The notes beneath the pieces are model-generated. The model had not been told where the DNA came from. It did not search any database and saw only the letters and a program-made list of their open reading frames with translations. Shown in pieces: positions 9,770-18,574 of a stretch of DNA of 64,000 bases. The stretch is from JAXGPF01 sp964463985 (GTDB taxonomy: Bacteria > Verrucomicrobiota > Kiritimatiellia > JAAZAB01), in NCBI GenBank assembly GCA_964463985.1, contig CAYXEK010000006.1, positions 19,305 through 83,304 on the forward strand, written 5' to 3'. Position numbers and translations under genes: made by a program. How positions within the stretch are numbered: position 1 is the stretch's first letter; each line of letters starts with the position of its first letter.

Positions 9770-9869
9770 NNNNNNNNNNNNNNNNNNNNNNNNNNNNNNN
9801 NNNNNNNNNNNNNNNNNNNNNNNNNNNNNNNNNNNNNNNNNNNNNNNNNNNNNNNNNNNNNNNNNNNNN
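9770..9869. other. Assembly gap (100 N)
   Basis: Exactly 100 undetermined bases, the usual placeholder for a scaffold join of unknown true length. The upstream end of the following substrate-binding protein gene lies in or beyond it. The order and distance of features on either side are only as good as the scaffolding. Confidence 0.99.
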
Positions 9870-10541
9870 AAGGAATTCGCCGTGCCGGCCGGCACGGTGG
9901 CCGATCAACTGGTGCGCTCGCGCTTTCCCCGCGCCCGGTTCAAATATTTCAACAGCGTCATGGACGCCTGCATGGCCGTCCAGGCCGGCAAGGCGGATGC
10001 CGCAGCCTACGACGAGCCGATCCTGCGAAATTTTGCCGCCATCCATCCCGGCCTCAAGGTGCTGCCCGGCATGATCACCGTGGATCAATACGGCTATGCC
10101 GTGCGGCCGGCCGACACCCGCCTGAAACAGGCTATTGACGAAGTCTTGACCGAATTGAAAGCCAGCGGGGAATACGACCGGATGCTCGCGCGCTGGCTGC
10201 CGGCCCATGGCGCGCCCGGACCGATGCCGGAATTCGACGCCGGCGGCGCCAGGGGTACGCTCCGCTTCGGGACTTCGGCGGTTACGGAACCCTTTTCCTT
10301 TGTGGACGGCAGCCGCAATGTTGTCGGACTGGACATAGAACTGGTGCGCCATTTTGCCCGCAAACTGGATATGCAACTGGAAGTGGTGAACATGGAATTC
10401 GGGGGCATGATTCCAGCGCTGGTCGCCGGCAAGGTGGACGTCATCGGCGCCTGCATCACCATTACGCCCGAGCGGGCCAGGCAGGTGCTCTTCTCGGAAT
10501 CCTACTACACCGGCGGCATCGCGGCGCTGGTGCGGGAATGA
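9870..10541 (+). CDS. Solute-binding protein of a polar amino acid ABC transporter (5' end lost in gap; second domain half-length)
   Basis: Extracellular solute-binding protein family 3. The visible part begins in lobe II of one domain (VPAGTVADQLV, AGKADAAAYDEPIL, then the closing helix LKASGEYDRMLARWLP). It continues after a short linker into the first lobe of a second domain (GTLRFGTSAVTEPFSF, GLDIELVRHFARKL, DVIGACITITPERA, FSESYYTGG) and stops just where lobe II should begin. So there is one nearly complete domain plus a half domain. The stop at 10541 is genuine in this sequence and I find no lobe II in the other frames downstream. The signal peptide and start must lie in the gap. The permease gene follows 50 bases later. 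Ligand unknown; family members bind amino acids. Confidence 0.85.
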   Translation, partial: KEFAVPAGTVADQLVRSRFPRARFKYFNSVMDACMAVQAGKADAAAYDEPILRNFAAIHPGLKVLPGMITVDQYGYAVRPADTRLKQAIDEVLTELKASGEYDRMLARWLPAHGAPGPMPEFDAGGARGTLRFGTSAVTEPFSFVDGSRNVVGLDIELVRHFARKLDMQLEVVNMEFGGMIPALVAGKVDVIGACITITPERARQVLFSESYYTGGIAALVRE

Positions 10542-10591
10542 CCGCGGCAAAATCGGCCCTGATCACCCGCGGCGCCGCCGGCTGAACCACA

Positions 10592-11410
10592 ATGCGCAAA
10601 ACATGCATTTCAGGCGCAGTCGCGGCGGCCGGCCTGCTGCTGGCCGGCCTGGCCGCCGCGGGCCCGGATGGCGCGACTGCAGGCGGCGCGGGGACGTCTG
10701 CGGTTTCCAGCCAGACGGGTTTCTTGCGGGCGGCGGCAGGCGGATTTTACCGCAATGTGCTCCACGAGCAGCGCTACCTGTTGATTCTGGACGGACTCAA
10801 GACCACGGCTGAAATTTCGTTCTGGGCGCTCCTCCTGGGCACGGCCATGGGCATCCTGGTCTGCCGCCTGCGCATGGCGGGCTCCGCCTGGCTGGCCCTG
10901 CCCGCCAGGGCGTTTATCGCCGTCATGCGGGGCGTGCCGCTGCTGGTCATCCTGATGATCAACTTTTACGTGGTCTTTGCCGCGGTCAACATTGACGCCG
11001 TCCATGTGGCCGTTTTAACTTTCGGCTTCAATTTTGCCGCCTATGTCGCCGAAATCTACCGCGCCGGCATCGCCAGCGTTGACCGGGGCCAAACCGAAGC
11101 GGGACTGGCCCTGGGGTTCACCCGGCTTCAGACCTTTGCGCATATCGTGGCGCCGCAAGCCTTGCGCTACATCCTCCCGGTCTACAAAGGCGAAGCGATT
11201 TCCATGATTAAAATGACCTCCGTGGTCGGCTATATCGCCGTCCAGGACCTGACCCGGGCGGCCGACATCATCCGCAGCCGTACCTTCGACGCTTTTTTCC
11301 CGCTCATCATGGTTGCGGTACTGTATTTTCTCATTGCCTGGCTGCTGCTGGCCGCGCTCACCGGGCTGGAAGCGCGCCTGCATGCCGGGCGCCCGGAACG
11401 GCGGAGTTGA
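10592..11410 (+). CDS. Amino acid ABC transporter permease (HisM/GlnP type)
   Basis: Inner-membrane channel subunit of a polar amino acid importer. After an N-terminal hydrophobic signal-like segment (residues about 8-23) and a Gly/Ala-rich stretch, the permease domain starts near residue 65 with ILDGLKTTAEISFWALLLG. It has FIAVMRGVPLLVILM, the EAA loop region EAGLALGFTRLQTFAHIVAPQAL and KMTSVVGYIAVQDL, with about five membrane helices. The extra N-terminal hydrophobic segment with a periplasm-like linker resembles the remnant of a binding-domain fusion, a layout known in GlnP-type proteins. The ATPase gene starts 4 bases after the stop. Confidence 0.92.
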   Translation: MRKTCISGAVAAAGLLLAGLAAAGPDGATAGGAGTSAVSSQTGFLRAAAGGFYRNVLHEQRYLLILDGLKTTAEISFWALLLGTAMGILVCRLRMAGSAWLALPARAFIAVMRGVPLLVILMINFYVVFAAVNIDAVHVAVLTFGFNFAAYVAEIYRAGIASVDRGQTEAGLALGFTRLQTFAHIVAPQALRYILPVYKGEAISMIKMTSVVGYIAVQDLTRAADIIRSRTFDAFFPLIMVAVLYFLIAWLLLAALTGLEARLHAGRPERRS

Positions 11411-11414
11411 ACCA

Positions 11415-12512
11415 ATGATCCGCATCCTTAACCTGACCAAGTCATTCGGCGCGGAGCGCGTCTTGAAAGGCGTCACCGAAACGATCCATCCCGGCGAAGT
11501 GGTTGCCGTCATCGGCCCCTCAGGCTCGGGCAAAAGCACCCTCTTGCGCTGCATCAACCTGCTCGAAATCCCCGATGGCGGGGAAATTCTGGTTGACGGG
11601 CAGAACATCCTCGCGCCGGGCGCCAACAAGGCGCGCGTCCGGCAGAAAATCGGCATGGTGTTCCAGTCCTTCCATCTTTTTCCCCACCTCACTGCGCTGG
11701 AAAATATCGCCATCGGGCCGGTGAAAATCCTCCGGCAATCCCGCCGCGCGGCAATGGCGCGCGGGCGGGAACTGCTTGCCATGGTCGGCCTGGCCGGCAA
11801 GGCCGCGAGCATGCCCTGCACGCTTTCCGGCGGCCAGCAGCAACGCATAGCCATCGCGCGCTGCCTGGCCATGAACCCGGCCGTAATCCTGTTTGACGAA
11901 CCGACTTCCGCTTTGGACCCCACCATGATCAGCGAAGTGCTGGCAGTCATCCGCCGCCTCGCCCGGGATGGCATGACCATGATGATCGTCACCCATGAAC
12001 TGAATTTCGCCCGGGATGTCGCCAGCCGGGTATTCTATATGGACGAGGGAATCATTTACGAATCCGGCACGCCCGCCCGGATCATGGAAAATGCCGCGCG
12101 GGAAAAAACCCGCGCTTTCATCAACCGGCTGCGGAATTTCAGTTATAACATTGACAGCCCGAATTTCGACGCCTTCGCCATGAATGCCGAAATTGAAACT
12201 TTCTGCGAAAAGCACTTCTTCAGCCACAAATTAACCCAACACACCATGTTGGCGGTGGAAGAATTGCTGGCGTTGTATTTCGCCCGCCCGGCTCCGGCCG
12301 CCATCGCCCTGACCATATCCTACGCCGAAAAATCGGGTACGGTCATTATCTGCTTCGACGATCGCCAGCCGCCGCGCAATTTGATCGAGGAAGCCGGAAC
12401 GAACGACGGCCTGGAGTTGAAGATTCTGCGCGGCATCGCGCATGACATCGTCTGCGAGCGCCTGGATGAGGGCAACCGCGTGCGTCTGACCCTGAATGCC
12501 GTCAACCGCTGA
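11415..12512 (+). CDS. Amino acid ABC transporter ATPase fused to an anti-sigma-kinase-like (GHKL) domain
   Basis: 365 residues. Residues 1-245 are a GlnQ/HisP ATPase: Walker A GPSGSGKST (34-42), Q loop VFQSFHLFPHLTALENI, signature LSGGQQQR (137-144), Walker B AVILFDEPTSALD, switch VTHELNFARDVA. A normal GlnQ would end here. Residues about 246-365 resemble the SpoIIAB/RsbW type HATPase fold: a helix with LAVEELLALYF where the N box would be, then ALTISYAEKSGTVIICFDD, LELKILRGIAHDIV and the closing strand EGNRVRLTLN. The N-box Asn is missing, so nucleotide binding there may be lost. It could be a regulatory domain responding to cell state. The ATG at 11415 is 4 bases after the permease stop. 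ATPase call certain; extension by recognition of pattern only. Confidence 0.9.
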   Translation: MIRILNLTKSFGAERVLKGVTETIHPGEVVAVIGPSGSGKSTLLRCINLLEIPDGGEILVDGQNILAPGANKARVRQKIGMVFQSFHLFPHLTALENIAIGPVKILRQSRRAAMARGRELLAMVGLAGKAASMPCTLSGGQQQRIAIARCLAMNPAVILFDEPTSALDPTMISEVLAVIRRLARDGMTMMIVTHELNFARDVASRVFYMDEGIIYESGTPARIMENAAREKTRAFINRLRNFSYNIDSPNFDAFAMNAEIETFCEKHFFSHKLTQHTMLAVEELLALYFARPAPAAIALTISYAEKSGTVIICFDDRQPPRNLIEEAGTNDGLELKILRGIAHDIVCERLDEGNRVRLTLNAVNR

Positions 12513-12563
12513 GTGGGTGTGCGGCGCGGAAGCCGCGATCGGCCGCCGCCCCGCCCCGCTCCA

Positions 12564-13919
12564 TCAAATCATGTCCATATCCAGAATCCGCGCCAGGCCG
12601 CCCAGGGCGCGCCGCTGATCGCCGTAAGCCAGGATATAATGCTGGCCCATGACTTTCTGCTGAAATTCCGGCATCGGCGTATCAAAATTAATCCGCAGGC
12701 TGGGCAACTGGGGCGCCGGCGGTTGCCAGCCGGCTTCTTCCCATGCCGGCGGAGGCTCGGCGGCGCCGAAAACCGCGTGCAGGCAATACCGCCCGCCGGT
12801 ATGCGCCAGGCGGACCAAGGTCGCCGGGCCGGTTTTCACCCGCGACACGTTCAGCAAGCCTTCGCCAAAACCGCCGAAGGCCGTCGGCGTGACACGCACC
12901 GGGCCGTCCGCCACCTGGGGCGGCACATAATCCGGCACGCCCATCAAAACGCCGTTTTCAAAAAAATCGTAGAATTCCAGGTAGGCGCAAGTCCGGCCGG
13001 TCAAATTGCGCGCCATCAACTGCGTTACAGCGCCCAAAGTGTCGTTTTCGGGAATTGAACTGATGTCGGGGTTGATGTCATGCAGCAGCGTCAGCGCGCC
13101 GGCCGGCGCGAAATTAAAGAACTTTTTCACGCCGTCCACATCCTTGAATGACAATCCCTGGTAGCCGCGCTCGCGGATTTTGCGCTGTAAGGCCCAGCAC
13201 AGGCGGATGGTGCTGTCCAGGGTGGCGGGCTGGGCCGGACGGGTAAACTCCCAGGTCTGCAGCCGCGCGCGCAGCCCGGCCATGTCATCCGCTCCGCATT
13301 CTTCCATGGCGCGCGCCACTTCCAGCATCTCGAAAAACTCAACTTCCACCCCCAGCCGGCCGCGCAGGGAAATGCCGTCGAACATCGTGCCGTAAAGATT
13401 CATGTCGCGGTACCCCATCTGCCCGATGCGCGCGCCGCGCAGCAGGGACGCCGCCCGGGCCGCCCGGGCGAAATCCAGGATGGCGGGCAGCGGCGCCGGC
13501 CCGCCGGGCGTCTGGGTCACATACTCGAAATTAAAACCCATTTCCGCCAGGGGATGGCGCAAGGCCGTAGTCCCGGCCTGGGAGGCGGTGGTAATCAGGC
13601 GTCCGCCTTCCGACCAGCCGGCCAGTCCCCAGAGCACCAGCGGAATATGGCGGAACCGGTCAATCACGCCCAGCACCGCATGCGACGGGATCCAGCCGGC
13701 AATGCAAACCAGCAGCACGTCGAAATCATGGCGGCCCAATTCCTCCGCCGCGCGCCGCACGTCCTGCCCCGCGGGATCATCGCTGACGGGCGCCGTCTCA
13801 AATATTTCAAATTCCGCCGCCGGCAACCGGGCGCGCGCTTCCCGGCAAAGCCGCTCGATCAGTTCGCGCGGAGTGTTGATTTCGCCGAATCCCACAAATC
13901 CTGCATTGATTTTTCGCAT
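12564..13919 (-). CDS. L-fucose/L-arabinose isomerase-like protein
   Basis: 451-residue protein of the fucose/arabinose isomerase-like superfamily. It begins with a Rossmann-like segment (RKINAGFVGFGEINTP) followed by FDVLLVCIAGWIPSHAV and PLVLWGLAGWSEGG, and has a conserved Glu/Asp-rich middle and a C-terminal beta domain. GGGAGG precedes the ATG at 13919; the frame extends further upstream without similarity. It lies 67 bases downstream of an FGGY kinase on the same strand, giving an isomerase-kinase pair typical of pentose or deoxysugar catabolism. Family members are often annotated only as isomerase-like, so the substrate is unknown. Confidence 0.8.
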   Translation of the reverse strand: MRKINAGFVGFGEINTPRELIERLCREARARLPAAEFEIFETAPVSDDPAGQDVRRAAEELGRHDFDVLLVCIAGWIPSHAVLGVIDRFRHIPLVLWGLAGWSEGGRLITTASQAGTTALRHPLAEMGFNFEYVTQTPGGPAPLPAILDFARAARAASLLRGARIGQMGYRDMNLYGTMFDGISLRGRLGVEVEFFEMLEVARAMEECGADDMAGLRARLQTWEFTRPAQPATLDSTIRLCWALQRKIRERGYQGLSFKDVDGVKKFFNFAPAGALTLLHDINPDISSIPENDTLGAVTQLMARNLTGRTCAYLEFYDFFENGVLMGVPDYVPPQVADGPVRVTPTAFGGFGEGLLNVSRVKTGPATLVRLAHTGGRYCLHAVFGAAEPPPAWEEAGWQPPAPQLPSLRINFDTPMPEFQQKVMGQHYILAYGDQRRALGGLARILDMDMI

Positions 13920-13986
13920 GTTTATTACCTCCCCATGGGCGGATATTTCCGGCCGGATTATCCCGTTGCCGCGTCCGATGATTGGT

Positions 13987-15492
13987 TCACGCCGGCGGTT
14001 CGCCTGCACATTCCTTCAAAACCCGTCGTTCCAAGTCGCAATATCGCCGGTATGCCGGCTCATACAAATCGGATGCGGCGGGATTGTGGCGCACAACCCG
14101 GCGGGCCCGGATCATGGCCGCGCAGGCTGATTGATGGCCGGCATGCAGGCCAACCGCCACGGCCGCCAGCAGGGCCAGCCCCAGGCTGGTGGCTTCGGCG
14201 CATTCCATGGCCACCAGGTCGCGCCGGCAGACATCCGCCTTGATTTGCAGCCAAAGATCACTGCGCGCTGCGCCGCCGAGCGACCGCAGTTCCGCGCCGG
14301 CCACGCCCATCTCCGCCAGCATTTCCAGGTTGCCGCGCACCATGAACGCCACCGACTCCATCAGCGCGCGCACCACGTGCGCGCGGGTGTGATTCAGCGT
14401 CAACCCGTACAATGCCGCGCGCGCGCGCGGCGCCACATGCGGGCATCCGGCGCCGCTGAAATGCGGCAGCAGGATCAATCCATCGGCGCCGGGCGCAATA
14501 TCCGCCGCCGGCCGGCAAAGGGCGTCATAATCGGCGCCATCGCCGAACTCGTCACGGAACCAGCGGAGCGCCATCCCGGCGGTCGGCGCCCAGGGCAAGA
14601 GCATGTAACGGTCCGGCGCGCCATGCAGGTAGACGCCGACGCGGCGCTGGGGATCCAGCACCGGACGCAAGGTGGTGGCGGCCAGCGCCAGGGCCGCGCC
14701 GATATTTTCCGTAATGATCCCCGGTGCAATGCTGCCCGCGCCGACGGCGCCGCATACCTGGTCAATCGGACCCGGTACGACCGGCAACCCGGCCGGCAAC
14801 CCGGCCGCCTGGGCGGCTTCCGCCTGCACGGCGCCAACCACTGCCGCCGGGCCGGCCAGTTCCGGCAATTGCTCCGCGCGCAGCCCCAGGTATTCCAGCA
14901 TGGCCGGCCACCAGGCGCCAGTATTCAAATCAAAATACAGGGTGGAAGGATTCAAACCGCGATCGGAAACAAATCGGCCGGTCAGCCGATACACCAGATA
15001 GTCGCCCACCAGCAGGTACTTGGCGGCGCACGCATAGACCTCCGGCTCGCGGCGGCGCAGCCACATCACGCGCGTCGCCGGCCAGGCGGGAATCATTTCC
15101 TGCTGGCCGGTAATCCGGTAAACTTCCGCCGGATCGAATACCCGCGCCAGTTCCGCCGCTTCCGCCTCCGAACGCGTGTCGAGCCAGACAATCGCAGGGC
15201 ACAACGGGCGCCCGGCGCCGTCCAGCACAATCAGGGTTTCACCCTGGCTGGTCACGCCCACAGCCCGGATGTCCACCCGCCCGCCGCCGCAGGCGGCCAA
15301 CGCGGAACGGATGGCCTGGCAGGCGGCCTGCCAGTAAACTTCGGGATCCAACTCCATCCAGTCCGCGCGCGGCTTGTCGGGTTGATATTCGCAGGTTCCC
15401 GTGGCGCGCAGCCGGCCCTCCGCGTCAAATAACGCCGCCTTGACGGCCGTCGTCCCCGCGTCCAGCGTCAAAATGTGCGCCGTGTGTTCCAT
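13987..15492 (-). CDS. FGGY-family carbohydrate kinase (xylulokinase-like)
   Basis: ATP-dependent sugar kinase of 501 residues, the usual FGGY length. The N-terminal phosphate loop is LTLDAGTTAVKAALFD; AVGVTSQGETLIVLD and AIVWLDTRSEAEA form the sugar site; the C-terminal half has GLILLPHFSGAGCPHVAP and RSLGGAARSDLWLQIKADV. The start MEHTAH at 15492 fits family starts, although no good ribosome-binding site precedes it; the frame continues to 15612. It is followed by the isomerase-like gene. The AT-rich 240 bases upstream, with a 12-bp palindrome, probably hold the operon promoter. Sugar could be xylulose, fuculose or rhamnulose. Confidence 0.9.
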   Translation of the reverse strand: MEHTAHILTLDAGTTAVKAALFDAEGRLRATGTCEYQPDKPRADWMELDPEVYWQAACQAIRSALAACGGGRVDIRAVGVTSQGETLIVLDGAGRPLCPAIVWLDTRSEAEAAELARVFDPAEVYRITGQQEMIPAWPATRVMWLRRREPEVYACAAKYLLVGDYLVYRLTGRFVSDRGLNPSTLYFDLNTGAWWPAMLEYLGLRAEQLPELAGPAAVVGAVQAEAAQAAGLPAGLPVVPGPIDQVCGAVGAGSIAPGIITENIGAALALAATTLRPVLDPQRRVGVYLHGAPDRYMLLPWAPTAGMALRWFRDEFGDGADYDALCRPAADIAPGADGLILLPHFSGAGCPHVAPRARAALYGLTLNHTRAHVVRALMESVAFMVRGNLEMLAEMGVAGAELRSLGGAARSDLWLQIKADVCRRDLVAMECAEATSLGLALLAAVAVGLHAGHQSACAAMIRARRVVRHNPAASDLYEPAYRRYCDLERRVLKECAGEPPA

Positions 15493-15731
15493 GAAAGATT
15501 TAAAACAACTGCCTGAATCCGTGATGAGGCCCGGATGCCGCAGATGCGCGGCGCGAAGGATGACGCTGTATTCATATACCGCGAATCCTTCGCAACAAAG
15601 CAGATGCGACATCCCGGCCTCACCCGGAGGGCGCTCTTTTCTTCAATCATACGGGTTGTACTTTTGGTGACTATTTAATAAATCGTAAATGTTTGCTTCA
15701 CACATCATGATGTAATAAAAATAAAATCCCG
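15493..15731 (-). promoter_or_regulatory. AT-rich upstream region of the kinase-isomerase pair with a palindrome
   Basis: The span is strikingly AT-rich at 15660-15725 compared with its surroundings. It contains a perfect 12-bp palindrome ACATCATGATGT at 15702-15713, a plausible operator half-site pair. On the minus strand just after the ceramidase-like gene, a short stem (AATCC/GGATT) and TTATTTTTATT could act as a weak terminator for that gene. I cannot fix a confident -35/-10 pair. Confidence 0.35.
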
Positions 15732-17240
15732 TCACGGATTCAGGAACTGTTCTATCGCCGCCAGGGTTTCCCGGACCAGCATATCGCCGCCGGCCGGGCC
15801 GACATGGCCGTTGATCACCAGCGCGCCATAGCCGCCATGGGCCACGGCTTGCGCCGTCGGCAGGTAACCGCCCTGGCCGCCGGCCAGTTGCACCAGCATG
15901 GTGCGACTTGCCGGACTGCGCGCCTTGATCCGCTGGCTGTATTCCAGAAACAACTCAAACGGGTTGGAAGCCAGCACGGTTTCGCCCAGGCGCAGGCAAT
16001 GCAACTCGCAGGGATATGCAGAATGGTCCCGCTGCGTTTCCAGGCGCTTCAGCACGGCTTGATTGTCATGGAATCGGACAAAATCCTCGTTTTTGTCGTC
16101 ATACGGACCGTGTCCCCCGGCCTGCTCCCGGGCCATGGTCCGCGCCGCAAAGGCGGCATACGCCCGGCGCAAATCGCCGTTCAGGTCGGGATTATCCTTT
16201 TGCAGCCGGCGCAGGTTGTCCCGGGCCTGCTCGGCTTCCCGGTCCGACACCCGGCGGACCGGCAGCTCAAGTTTTTTCACGGTATGCCGGAACTCCGGGC
16301 TCCAGTCAATGGCCCGGGCCGGCGCCGCTCCGCCATCCGCCGCGGCAGACGCCGGCATCGCCTCCAACACGGTCCGCGCCAGCCGCCGGGCCAGGATTTG
16401 CATGCCTGCCTCATCCCAGAAATGCGCCGGACCGACCCGGTAATTGCGCGTCAAATCCCGGGGCGATAAATCGCCCGCCGGCGCCACCTGGTACAGGACC
16501 GGCACATCCCTGCCCCAGGCCTCACGCAGCAACCGCCGCAATTCGCCGACAATGTCCGCGGAAACATACCGGCAGGCTTCCATGACCTGCGCCGGGCAGG
16601 CCGCATTCACCACCGCGCCCGTCAATTGCCGGTGTTCATTCCACGTGAAAATCAGCTCCACGCCGCCGTCTTCCCCGCCTTCCATGCCGATAAAATCCGC
16701 CCGGTCAACCGCGCCGTACATTTCCGATGTGCCGTCGGCATATACCGGCCGGCGGCAATGGCCCAGCACGCACCAGGCCAGATCGAAGCTTAACCCGCCC
16801 GGCGCGCGGCTGCGCCAGGCCGCGGCGGCGGCATCGGCCAGGCGCTTCACCAGCAGGCGGCGGTAATCGTCCGACGTCGTGGCCCGCGCATCCGGTTCCC
16901 ACCAGCTGCGGAAAATTTCAGGCGAAGGCGCAGTGTGCGTGTGGATGGCATGGATCAGCAGGCGCGCAGGATCAAAATCCGGCAACAGGCCGCGCAAGCG
17001 CGCCCGGACATCGTCCTGCAGGTCGCTGGAGACGCCCACCAAATCCACTCCCAGCAGAATCGCCTGCTCCGCGCCGCCGTTCCCCGCCGACTCCATGGCC
17101 CAGGCCGTCGCGGCCAGCGGATCGCGCATGCGTTCTGCCAGACGCTGATAATATTGTCCGGACAATTCCACCGGCAAGGCCGGGGTTATATCGCGCACCG
17201 CCCACCCCGTCAAAAAATTACGCGCAGCTTGTTTTGCCAT
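15732..17240 (-). CDS. Neutral/alkaline ceramidase N-terminal domain-like protein
   Basis: 502 residues with the pattern of the ceramidase-like N-terminal domain found in many PVC and Bacteroidota proteins of unknown role: GWAVRDITPALPVELSG at the start, an ILLGVDLVGVS strand, IHAIHTHTAPSPE in the place of the zinc-binding SxHTHSGP motif, and LSPRDLTRNY and LAGGQGGYLPT later. No signal peptide is apparent, unlike true secreted ceramidases, so a cytoplasmic hydrolase is likely. It sits upstream of the sugar kinase-isomerase pair on the same strand, about 240 bases away, so a related carbohydrate role is possible. Substrate unknown. Confidence 0.75.
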   Translation of the reverse strand: MAKQAARNFLTGWAVRDITPALPVELSGQYYQRLAERMRDPLAATAWAMESAGNGGAEQAILLGVDLVGVSSDLQDDVRARLRGLLPDFDPARLLIHAIHTHTAPSPEIFRSWWEPDARATTSDDYRRLLVKRLADAAAAAWRSRAPGGLSFDLAWCVLGHCRRPVYADGTSEMYGAVDRADFIGMEGGEDGGVELIFTWNEHRQLTGAVVNAACPAQVMEACRYVSADIVGELRRLLREAWGRDVPVLYQVAPAGDLSPRDLTRNYRVGPAHFWDEAGMQILARRLARTVLEAMPASAAADGGAAPARAIDWSPEFRHTVKKLELPVRRVSDREAEQARDNLRRLQKDNPDLNGDLRRAYAAFAARTMAREQAGGHGPYDDKNEDFVRFHDNQAVLKRLETQRDHSAYPCELHCLRLGETVLASNPFELFLEYSQRIKARSPASRTMLVQLAGGQGGYLPTAQAVAHGGYGALVINGHVGPAGGDMLVRETLAAIEQFLNP

Positions 17241-17416
17241 GATTCCCCCTGAATACAGCGCCGGAACGTTAAAACGTCAAGTCGGAATGTTATATTCAAA
17301 CACCGCGATAAAGCAAGCCGTAAAACCCGGTCAATTTTGCATTAAATCAGAAATCACCTTGCTATTTGCCATGCGTCATGGTAAAGAGCAAAGCTGTTTT
17401 TCCGGGGCGGCTATCT

Positions 17417-18574
17417 ATGCAAAATCAATACAAGTGGCAGACCCAGCGGCGGCGGGAATCTTTTCTGGCGTTGCAGGACGGCACGATCTTCCGCGGCCAC
17501 AGCGCCGGAGCGCCGATGGACGTCCTGGGCGAAGTGGTGTTCAACACCGGCATGACCGGCTACCAGGAAATCCTTTCCGACCCTTCCTATTCCGGCCAGT
17601 TGGTCGCCCTGACTTGCCCGGAAATCGGCAATTACGGCATGGCGTCCGATGACATGGAATCGGCATGCCTGCGCGCCAATGGATTGATCCTGCATGAAAT
17701 GAACGAACCCAGCAACTGGCGCGCGGCGGACACGCTGGCCGGCGCTTTGCGCGCCGGCGGCATACCGGCGCTGGCCGGCGTGGATACGCGCGCGCTGACC
17801 GCGCACCTGCGCCGTCAGGGCACGCTGCGCGGATTCCTGTCCGTCTCCGGCGCGGTCTCCGAAACCGAAGCCGCGCAAAAGGCGGAGCGCTGGGAAGGTT
17901 TGGACGGCCAGGATTACGCGGCGCGGGTAACCTGCGCCGCGCCTTACGCCTGGGATGCCGACGGCGCGCTTAGTTCCGGCTGGGGCTGGCGCGGACCGTT
18001 GCCGGCGGCGGATTTAAAAATCACGGCTTACGATTTCGGCATCAAGTGGAATATCCTGCGCTGCCTCAGGCGTTCCGGCATGGCGGTCACCGTGGTGCCG
18101 GCGCGCACACCCGCCGCGGCAGTGCTGGCCATGAAGCCTGACGGCGTGTTGTTTTCCAACGGTCCGGCCGACCCGGCGGCCGTCACCTATGCCGTCGAAG
18201 CGGCGCGCGCCTTGATCGGAAAAACGCCGCTGATGGGCATTTGCCTGGGGCACCAACTCCTGGGACTGGCGGCGGGCGGCGTTACCCGCCGGCTGAAATT
18301 CGGCCATCACGGCTGCAATCATCCGGTCCAAAACCTGGCAACCGGCGCGGTGGAAATCACCTCGCAAAACCATAATTTCACCCTGGACCCCGATACGCTG
18401 CGCGGCGCCCCGCTGGAGATCACCCACCTCAATCTCAACGACCATACCGTCGAGGGCATCCGGCACAAATCCGAACCGATGTTTGCGGTGCAATACCACC
18501 CCGAATCCGGCCCCGGCCCGCATGATCCGTTTTATCTGTTTCAGCGTTTTCGGGAGATGATTGCACATTCATGA
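17417..18574 (+). CDS. carA: Carbamoyl-phosphate synthase small (glutamine amidotransferase) subunit
   Basis: Supplies ammonia from glutamine to CarB for pyrimidine and arginine synthesis. The N-terminal CPSase_sm_chain domain has GEVVFNTGMTGYQEILSDPS; the C-terminal class I amidotransferase has the nucleophile Cys in GICLGHQLLGLA, FGHHGCNHPV, and the His-Glu pair in QYHPESGPGPHDPF. 385 residues from the ATG at 17417, matching family length; the open frame upstream to 17366 is poorly conserved. It overlaps guaA by 4 bases (ATGA), so the two are translationally coupled. carB is not in the window. Confidence 0.96.
   Translation: MQNQYKWQTQRRRESFLALQDGTIFRGHSAGAPMDVLGEVVFNTGMTGYQEILSDPSYSGQLVALTCPEIGNYGMASDDMESACLRANGLILHEMNEPSNWRAADTLAGALRAGGIPALAGVDTRALTAHLRRQGTLRGFLSVSGAVSETEAAQKAERWEGLDGQDYAARVTCAAPYAWDADGALSSGWGWRGPLPAADLKITAYDFGIKWNILRCLRRSGMAVTVVPARTPAAAVLAMKPDGVLFSNGPADPAAVTYAVEAARALIGKTPLMGICLGHQLLGLAAGGVTRRLKFGHHGCNHPVQNLATGAVEITSQNHNFTLDPDTLRGAPLEITHLNLNDHTVEGIRHKSEPMFAVQYHPESGPGPHDPFYLFQRFREMIAHS

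Noticed and set aside
9720..9869. Start of the binding-protein gene to the left of the gap
   Set aside because: The frame is joined only through the N run; the bases before the gap show no signal peptide or family similarity.
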